Source: CAYVAP01 sp964521065 (lineage in GTDB: Bacteria; Bacteroidota; Bacteroidia; J057). From it: a stretch of 20,828 nt of DNA. A program made the translations under genes and the position numbers. Positions 16,901-20,828 of this stretch are shown one piece after another. The notes under the pieces were generated by a model. That model saw only the letters and a program-made list of their open reading frames with translations, did not search any database and was not told the origin of the DNA. Every line of letters starts with the position of its first letter. Within the stretch, counting starts at the first letter, position 1. The stretch lies in NCBI GenBank assembly GCA_964521065.1, contig CAZFPQ010000121.1, forward strand, positions 1-20,828. Direction: 5' to 3'.

Positions 16901-17039
16901 TGGCAAGCCTTTCCCACGCGGCCTGCTCTAAGCCTGATCTATTTTCTGCGATCAAATAACTAATCAAGGCAATCAGGGAACTGGCAAAAGCCAGTGCGAC
17001 AAACATTTCCCCTAGCCTACCCCCACTCAAAAATTCCAT
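13911..17039 (-). CDS. ccmF: CcmF/CcsA-type cytochrome c heme lyase with long C-terminal extension
   Basis: This inner-membrane protein is expected to take heme from CcmE and attach it to CxxCH motifs of apocytochromes on the periplasmic side. It has 1,042 residues, against roughly 650 for proteobacterial CcmF. The N-terminal ~690 residues are polytopic. They carry the heme-handling WWD domain, about 376-398 (NFGGYWNWDPVENGSLVPWL), and conserved histidines in HPPTLFLGF (His322), SVHTFTD (His453) and VVHLGFALMLLG (His677). The family uses pairs of His to ligate heme near the WWD domain and within the membrane. Residues about 700-1005 form a soluble, probably periplasmic region that I cannot assign, closed by a last membrane helix (INLLWLGTFILTAGFLISIY) and a basic tail. 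It lies 47 bases downstream of ccmE and is almost surely co-transcribed with it. Confidence 0.92.
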   Translation of the reverse strand: MEFLSGGRLGEMFVALAFASSLIALISYLIAENRSGLEQAAWERLAKTGFLLHVGSIIGVVATLFALIYTHQYQYHYVWSHSSNELPVYYMISCFWEGQEGSFLLWAVWHSLLALLIVFRASPWRNLVMGIISSVELILTSMLLGVYVGNSWVIGIYLILALFPGIYFAYQYFTKRGQLPFGGNFQLAGCIISLVFTLALLRGQMGFGFHWYPKALGIEAITFWLYSILALGFLFFFLIYVDRQARTKQFSTWEIVAGLSLAVIFLLSTGFYPEVWKLGSTPFIELKSVFPDNDIYQQYPDYVPSNGSGLNPLLQNYWMVIHPPTLFLGFAATLIPFAYVMAGLIKRDFDGWIKPALPWVSFSVMILGVGIIMGGYWAYETLNFGGYWNWDPVENGSLVPWLCGVASLHAMLIYRKTKGYLKLTMLLIIGTFLLVLYSTFLTRSGILGETSVHTFTDLGLSGQLLVLLGIYSGFVMLAMWTRWRQIPERPDESAVWTPEFMLFMGIMIFSFCGLLILLATSLPVFNAILGTNAALPPNVQLFYYQWNVWFAIGFGVVSGMGQFLWWKIKTKKGTGDALFRPFLLAIMSGVAVLAGIWYVGWEFAYDEKFAEYIDPSKVGSNPIVKGLAYVRFGIMTIADELMLFSSLFGFFANLDVLIALLRKNRKGLKVMGGTVVHLGFALMLLGILFSSGYDRVISKNLRPEDLAAFPEKEKIDNVALPKGFPSAIQGYQVTYVGTRKAQPPVSDLQVLEESPFRFKAAFSDATGERFAVTLPRGPFIKPGSLETSSTAHSTSNREDGLPEPEGELDLSLLEQKMNEDLASFGAELINNRTQYGLQFQGLRDSAHRFMLWPEAEINEEMETILAHPSRKIYWNQDIYVFTSSLPDPSNLEPTFHSYSMRIGDTARLGDIKLVLASMGNFTGAEGMEQYDVAAAAFVLAIVQRDTFLARPVFTIEGNRPGMLSDEIEELGLEMALVGINPETNLMNLQIRQVNPRADYVIIKAIAKPFINLLWLGTFILTAGFLISIYRRVQENLKQRKKV

Positions 17040-17086
17040 GGATTGATTCTTGTTGATTGGCTGACAAAAACTTCACACACATAAAG

Positions 17087-17470
17087 TTACTCGGAAGCAG
17101 TGATGTCTGTGGCTTCATATTTAGAAGGACACTTCATCACTATTTTCTCAGCTACAAATCCTTCCTCTTCGTATCCTCCGATTACCACAATTTTTTCAGC
17201 CTGCTCAAAGTTTGTAGGCTTGGGATCATAATAGTTCACCAGTTCTACCTTGCCTAAGGTGTCTTCCATCGCAAACTGAAAAAGATCCCTAGATGGGTCA
17301 TAACTAGATTGGTCTCGGTCAACCCAAGTTCCTACGATATGGACTTGTTTGTTTTTCTGAGCCGCATCTTCAAAGCCGGTGTAGACACTGGCGCTTTGGG
17401 AGAAGTTAATCCCTAACACGACCACAAACACCGCTAAGGCAACTAACACGAAAATATTGCTGGTTTTCAT
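17087..17470 (-). CDS. ccmE: Cytochrome c maturation heme chaperone CcmE, Cys-type
   Basis: CcmE holds heme covalently in the periplasm and hands it to CcmF. The 127-residue product has one N-terminal membrane anchor (NIFVLVALAVFVVVLGINF) and a small beta-barrel OB-type domain (VHIVGTWVDRDQ, LFQFAMEDTLGKVELVNYY, KIVVIGGYEEEGFVAEKIVMK). At the place where proteobacterial CcmE has a heme-binding histidine (HxxxY), this protein has Cys114-Pro-Ser-Lys-Tyr118, a CxxxY motif known from the variant called System I*. I use the ATG at 17470; a start two codons earlier would be TTG. It lies between ccmD and ccmF with short gaps, forming a three-gene operon. Confidence 0.88.
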   Translation of the reverse strand: MKTSNIFVLVALAVFVVVLGINFSQSASVYTGFEDAAQKNKQVHIVGTWVDRDQSSYDPSRDLFQFAMEDTLGKVELVNYYDPKPTNFEQAEKIVVIGGYEEEGFVAEKIVMKCPSKYEATDITASE

Positions 17471-17533
17471 CTGCAATTCTAGGTTTATGAGTGAACGGTT
17501 ATGCTATGTTTATTCTTCCTTCACCAAGGCCGC

Positions 17534-17725
17534 CTATCCCTGATTTTCGAGTTCTTCGATTTTTTTCTCCAACTGTTTAGCCTTCCGCTGAGTTAACATC
17601 AGATAAGTCAGGATCGCACCGAAAATCAACAGGACTACCGCTAGTACAGAGTTGATTTTCTCACTGGCTAAGAGCCAGGGTTTACTCGCCTCAGATTGTA
17701 GCAAAATGGTTATCAAAGATATCAT
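17534..17725 (-). CDS. ccmD: Small CcmD-family membrane protein
   Basis: A 63-residue protein with one membrane helix (INSVLAVVLLIFGAILTYLML) followed by a charged helical tail (RKAKQLEKKIEELENQ). In Bacteroidota this pattern, a K-I-x-V-V helix then an L-x-x-x-I-x-x-LE tail, is that of CcmD. CcmD helps the heme chaperone CcmE interact with the heme exporter in cytochrome c maturation. I start at the ATG at 17725; the 15-codon extension would need a TTG and adds nothing recognisable. Directly downstream is ccmE, 63 bases away. Upstream is an unrelated cyclase, whereas ccmC and ccmB would be usual neighbours. The assignment rests on size, helix pattern and context. Confidence 0.72.
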   Translation of the reverse strand: MISLITILLQSEASKPWLLASEKINSVLAVVLLIFGAILTYLMLTQRKAKQLEKKIEELENQG

Positions 17726-17830
17726 CGATCTGGCTTCTTGTAGTTCAATTTCTTCTGAGAATCCTATCAAATAAAGGGTTAAGCAGTTCCTTCATGGGAT
17801 CCCCTCAAAAACGGACCCAATTTAGGCAAA

Positions 17831-17855
17831 TTATAACTAAAAGCTTAGGTTATAA
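17831..17855 (-). terminator. AT-rich hairpin between the adenylate cyclase gene and ccmD
   Basis: TTATAAC (17831-17837) pairs with GTTATAA (17849-17855), extended by TAA/TTA across one bulged base. It lies just after the cyclase stop at 17864 and is followed on the minus strand by TTTG. It is weak for an intrinsic terminator because the stem is AT-rich, but it is the only candidate separating the two units. Confidence 0.3.
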
Positions 17856-17863
17856 GCAGGAAT

Positions 17864-19774
17864 TTATATTTCCCATTCGACAAAATACATGTCGATTTCG
17901 CCTTTGTGCTTGGCATGGACCTTTCCTCGATAACGGCAAATAAATTCGGTCTGAACCCGCTCATAGGTATCCTGAGAAATATTCACTCTTCCCACTTCCC
18001 CTGCGGCCTCCATCCGGGCGGCGGTATTGACGGTATCGCCCCAAATGTCATAGGCAAATTTCCGGCTTCCTACCACCCCTGCCACCACAGGGCCTGAGTG
18101 AATCCCGATCCGAGCCCAAAAGGGTACCGCGTCGGGATTTTGCCTCAATCGGAACTGGTTATGTTTTACCAAAAAAGCCTGCATGGCCAAGGCGGCACGT
18201 ATCGCATCTGCGGCATGCGTGCCACTTGGTTCAGGAAGTCCCCCAGCGCACATGTAAGCATCCCCAATGGTCTTGATCTTTTCTAGGCCATTGCTCATGG
18301 TGATTTCATCAAAAGCCTGAAAACATTGGTGCAATTCATTGACTAGCTGGGCAGGGCCCAATCTCTCCGATATCTGGGTAAAGTTGGCAAAATCGATGAA
18401 GAGCACCGTCACCTCGTCGTGGTTTCGAGCGATGGCTCGATGAGGAGCCTGTTCTTTTAATTCCTGGGCTACAGAAACCGGCAAAATGTTTTGCAACAAA
18501 GCCTCCGATCTTTTTTGCTCCGACTCAATGGCAAGATTCTTCTCCGCCAACTCATGGTTTACCCGCCTCTGCCAACGCATGCGCCACCACAAGAAGGCGC
18601 CCACAAGGCCTGAAATTGATAGGATACCTAAAAATATGGCCCACAGAGAACGCATTCGAGCCTGCCTTAGGGCCAGCTCCTGAGCTTTCTCCTCTTCAAA
18701 AGCGGTTGTAAGCAATGCTGTATGCATGGCTTGCTGTTCATTCATGATGGATTCCCTCACCTCACTGTATGCCCGATAGCTGGCCAGTGCCTGCTGATAA
18801 TCCCCCATTAAATCATAGGTAACAGCTAGGCTTTCATAGGCATACCGTACGTCATCAATCAGGCGGCCACTTCTGGCCAAGGCTAAGCCTTTTTTCAGGT
18901 ATAAGAGAGCGGAATCATATTCACCGTACTGACTGTAGGTAGTGCCAATGTCATTGTAGCCATCGGCTAAGCCCTCAAGATCATGTAGTTGCTCTTGTAA
19001 ATGTATTGCGGCAAAAAAATGTTGTAAGGCAAGAGGATAATTCCCCATTCGGCGGTATATGCTGCCAACATTGTTGTAGTAATCTGAAATCCCCAAGGAA
19101 TCATGCAACGCCTCAAAAATAGCAAGGGACTTTTTATGCAGGACCAATGCAGTGTCGTAGACTTCCTGTTTGCGCCAGGACCTGGCCTCCTGGTTTAGCA
19201 GATTTGCAAGCGTCTGGCTATCAGCTCGACTTTCGGCCAGGGCATATGAGCGCCGGTAAAACTCTCGGGCAGAGCCGTATTCGTGCAAATCTGCCTGTAA
19301 GACCCCAACCCAATACAAAGACTGAATGACACCTACCGTATCTTTGTTTTCTTCCCGCAGCGCCAGGGCGCGCTGCTGGTCCAAATAGGCTTGGCTATAG
19401 TCGCCCAGGCGCCAAGCTACCTGGGAGAGACCCGACCAAGCAGCTGCCTCAATTAGAGGATCAGAAACTTCATCAGCTTTATGCTTGGCATCCTGAAAGA
19501 ATGCCAATGCAGCTAAATAATCACCCAATTGCCAGTGAGCTCTCCCAAGCAACAAACTTGATGTTGCGATCTCGTGTTCCCATCCTTTTTCCAGGGCCAA
19601 ATTGAGCGCCAGCCCTGCTTTTTGGAGGGCCTGCTTAGGTTGACGCCGCAAAAGATATTCTCCCTCGTCTAACCACTGCTCGATAAGCTGCTGATCCCCC
19701 TGCCCAAAAACCGAGACTCCGCTGAGTAGGGAGAACAGAACAAGGAGGGTGCATAAAGCTACTGAACGATGCAT
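17864..19774 (-). CDS. Class III adenylate cyclase with signal peptide, TPR sensor region and one membrane helix
   Basis: A 636-residue signalling enzyme predicted to make cAMP from ATP. The N-terminus is a signal peptide (MHRSVALCTLLVLFSLLSGV ... VFGQ). Residues about 30-345 form seven or eight TPR repeats (for example SGLSQVAWRLGDYSQAYLDQ, NNVGSIYRRMGNYPLALQHF, ESLAVTYDLMGDYQQALASY). A membrane helix, about 376-398, is followed by a short coiled coil and then the cyclase domain, about 445-636. Metal-binding Asp461 (LFIDFANFT) and Asp505 (TIGDAYM) are present; Lys501 and Asp576 (YDIWGDTVN) are the adenine-selecting pair, and VNTAARM carries the transition-state Asn and Arg. The TPR region therefore faces the periplasm and the catalytic part the cytoplasm. 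What the TPRs bind is not evident. It lies 89 bases downstream of the thioredoxin gene. Confidence 0.93.
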   Translation of the reverse strand: MHRSVALCTLLVLFSLLSGVSVFGQGDQQLIEQWLDEGEYLLRRQPKQALQKAGLALNLALEKGWEHEIATSSLLLGRAHWQLGDYLAALAFFQDAKHKADEVSDPLIEAAAWSGLSQVAWRLGDYSQAYLDQQRALALREENKDTVGVIQSLYWVGVLQADLHEYGSAREFYRRSYALAESRADSQTLANLLNQEARSWRKQEVYDTALVLHKKSLAIFEALHDSLGISDYYNNVGSIYRRMGNYPLALQHFFAAIHLQEQLHDLEGLADGYNDIGTTYSQYGEYDSALLYLKKGLALARSGRLIDDVRYAYESLAVTYDLMGDYQQALASYRAYSEVRESIMNEQQAMHTALLTTAFEEEKAQELALRQARMRSLWAIFLGILSISGLVGAFLWWRMRWQRRVNHELAEKNLAIESEQKRSEALLQNILPVSVAQELKEQAPHRAIARNHDEVTVLFIDFANFTQISERLGPAQLVNELHQCFQAFDEITMSNGLEKIKTIGDAYMCAGGLPEPSGTHAADAIRAALAMQAFLVKHNQFRLRQNPDAVPFWARIGIHSGPVVAGVVGSRKFAYDIWGDTVNTAARMEAAGEVGRVNISQDTYERVQTEFICRYRGKVHAKHKGEIDMYFVEWEI

Positions 19775-19785
19775 ATGATTTTTTA

Positions 19786-19818
19786 CCTGGTCTTCAATTA
19801 CGCCAACTAAGCACCAGG
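19786..19818. repeat. Inverted repeat upstream of the adenylate cyclase gene
   Basis: CCTGGT (19786-19791) and ACCAGG (19813-19818) form a perfect six-base inverted repeat separated by 21 bases, immediately before the cyclase start at 19774. On the minus strand it is followed by TAAAAAATC. It may be a weak hairpin or a two-half-site operator; the long spacer makes either uncertain. Confidence 0.25.
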
Positions 19819-19863
19819 AGAAAATATTCCTTGGGATAAATTATTACCTGTCCCTGTCTTTGC

Positions 19864-20394
19864 TTACAGTTTTTGCTCCACCCAAGCTTGAAGCTCCTCA
19901 TAGGTAAAACCCTGCTCCTTGAATTCCTGGCCTTGAGCTGTAACCAACAAAGTAGCAGGGATGGCCCCACTCCACTCTGGCGATATCCCGTTGATCATTT
20001 TGTCTTGCTCTGGCTCATCCAAATGCAGGATGGTGGGTTTGAGTCCTCTTTTGGTCACAAATTCCTCTAAACGCCCTTTTTGGTCAGGAAAATCTAGGCT
20101 AACCAATACTACTTTCACCCCACGTTCGGCGTATTCATCAGCTAACTTCGTAAAAGCAGGTAGCTCTGCCACACATGGCCGGCACCAAGTGGCCCATAGA
20201 TTATAAATTACCAGCTGAGAAGTTTGCTTCTCCATGTATTGCTGTAAACCAGCAAAATCAATGGTGGGAATCTCTGCCCCATTGGAGTCATTTGTTGCGA
20301 GGACCTGCTCTTCCCCAGGGGTTTGGTTAGATTTAGGGGTGTTGCTACAGGTACAAAACAAAAGTAGAATTGTGATCCAGGCTATATATTTCAT
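19864..20394 (-). CDS. TlpA/ResA-like thioredoxin, probable lipoprotein
   Basis: A 176-residue thiol-disulfide reductase exported to the periplasm or outer face of a membrane. The leader MKYIAWITILLLFCTCSN has a hydrophobic core ending in cysteines; Cys16 is a possible lipid-attachment site, though the lipobox is not ideal. After an Asn/Thr/Glu-rich linker, the thioredoxin fold carries the active site WATWCRPC (Cys71, Cys74) and the cis-proline loop GAIPAT (Pro146), both intact. Proteins of this family reduce apocytochrome c thiols before heme attachment or serve other periplasmic redox needs. Its location two genes upstream of ccmD-E-F fits the first role but does not prove it. It diverges from pabB. 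Confidence 0.88.
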   Translation of the reverse strand: MKYIAWITILLLFCTCSNTPKSNQTPGEEQVLATNDSNGAEIPTIDFAGLQQYMEKQTSQLVIYNLWATWCRPCVAELPAFTKLADEYAERGVKVVLVSLDFPDQKGRLEEFVTKRGLKPTILHLDEPEQDKMINGISPEWSGAIPATLLVTAQGQEFKEQGFTYEELQAWVEQKL

Positions 20395-20436
20395 TTTACC
20401 CTTTACTAATTTGAGTTTCTAATTTTCTCGGGACAT

Positions 20437-20466
20437 TAAAGATAATAAACCTTGCGAAAGCCTCAA
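20437..20466 (-). promoter_or_regulatory. Candidate promoter of the thioredoxin gene
   Basis: On the minus strand, TTG at 20466-20464, a 19-base spacer and TATCTTTA at 20444-20437 match the Bacteroidota consensus (TTG, TAnnTTTG) with one mismatch at the last base. Transcription would start near 20430, about 36 bases before the ATG. The element overlaps the start of pabB on the other strand. Confidence 0.4.
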
Positions 20467-20828
20467 GCCGCCTATCCATACCAAATAAATTTGCCCTTAG
20501 AAGAGCTTTCGTCCAATTGGAAGCAAACCCTCCTTAACTGGTCAAGTCGTTACCCATATGTTTGTTGCCTCGATAGTTGCGAGACTACCATCGATCGCTA
20601 TGGAGAATATGAATGGATCTTGGGATTGGCCAAGCGGCAAACATCATCAATAGAAAGTTGGCAATCTCTCCACCAAAGGAGTAAGAACAAGTGGTGTATG
20701 GGATTATTACCCTATGAGCTAAAAAACCACTTTGAACAGACCCTTTATTCTAGCTTAGATCCGTTAATTTCTTGGCCTGAGCTCGCCTTTTTCCAAGCTG
20801 AGGTCCTCATCCTTTGGAAAAAAGGGAG
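20452..20828 (+). CDS. pabB: Aminodeoxychorismate synthase component I (PabB), N-terminal part, runs off the window
   Basis: PabB converts chorismate with ammonia to 4-amino-4-deoxychorismate, the first step to 4-aminobenzoate and folate. The open frame has 125 codons to the window edge. It shows the N-terminal anthranilate-synthase-I-like pattern of Bacteroidota PabB: PYVCCLDSCETTI, YEWILGLAKRQ, KWCMGLLPYELKNHFEQ (the GxLxYxLKN block) and FPDLxFF-like WPELAFFQAEVLILW. The catalytic chorismate-binding domain lies beyond the window. No ATG occurs in frame near the start. TTG at 20452 gives MRKPQAAYPYQINLPLEEL and follows an in-frame stop closely, so I take it as the start. The start codon is the less certain part. 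Confidence 0.75.
   Translation, partial: MRKPQAAYPYQINLPLEELSSNWKQTLLNWSSRYPYVCCLDSCETTIDRYGEYEWILGLAKRQTSSIESWQSLHQRSKNKWCMGLLPYELKNHFEQTLYSSLDPLISWPELAFFQAEVLILWKKG

Noticed and set aside
17726..17770. Longer CcmD with start at 17770
   Set aside because: It needs a TTG start and the added residues are acidic and unlike a CcmD N-terminus.
1..20828. CRISPR array, tRNA, rRNA, insertion sequence, prophage or defence system
   Set aside because: I saw no regularly spaced repeats, no RNA gene pattern, and no transposase, integrase, nuclease or other defence protein in the translated frames.

Overview
The window looks like a chromosomal segment of a Bacteroidota bacterium, probably from the Saprospiria or a nearby marine lineage. 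Four things point there: two secreted subtilases ending in the YPNP-type C-terminal sorting domain of the type IX secretion system (T9SS); candidate promoters of the Bacteroidota form (TTG, 19 bases, TAnnTTTG); a roughly 1,040-residue CcmF-type heme lyase; and lipoproteins of Bacteroidota style. The placement below phylum is inference. I see no tRNA, rRNA, CRISPR array, insertion sequence or phage gene.

Layout: on the left edge an ABC exporter (minus strand, cut by the window edge) diverges from rbfA (plus), which is followed by a giant T9SS-secreted subtilase with seven FG-GAP-like repeats (1626-5930, plus). From about 6080 to 20400 everything is on the minus strand. Read right to left it is: a TlpA/ResA-like thioredoxin lipoprotein; a class III adenylate cyclase with an N-terminal TPR sensor region; the cytochrome c maturation genes ccmD-ccmE-ccmF; a coiled-coil membrane protein; an enoyl-CoA hydratase abutting a LytTR response regulator; a second T9SS subtilase; the alpha subunit of an iron-sulfur L-serine dehydratase; an exported protein of unknown function; and a lipoprotein of an uncharacterised Bacteroidota family. 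At the right edge pabB begins on the plus strand with a TTG start and runs out of the window.

The most coherent functional unit is ccmD-E-F, with the thioredoxin lipoprotein nearby as a plausible supplier of reductant for apocytochrome. Its CcmE has a Cys-x-x-x-Tyr heme-attachment motif in place of the classical histidine motif, its CcmF carries a large C-terminal periplasmic extension, and ccmA, ccmB, ccmC and ccmH are not beside it. This is the strongest candidate here for less-described biology. Several strong intergenic hairpins act as terminators or leader structures; the most striking is a 15-bp perfect inverted repeat just upstream of the enoyl-CoA hydratase. Most of the rest is ordinary core and envelope gene content.
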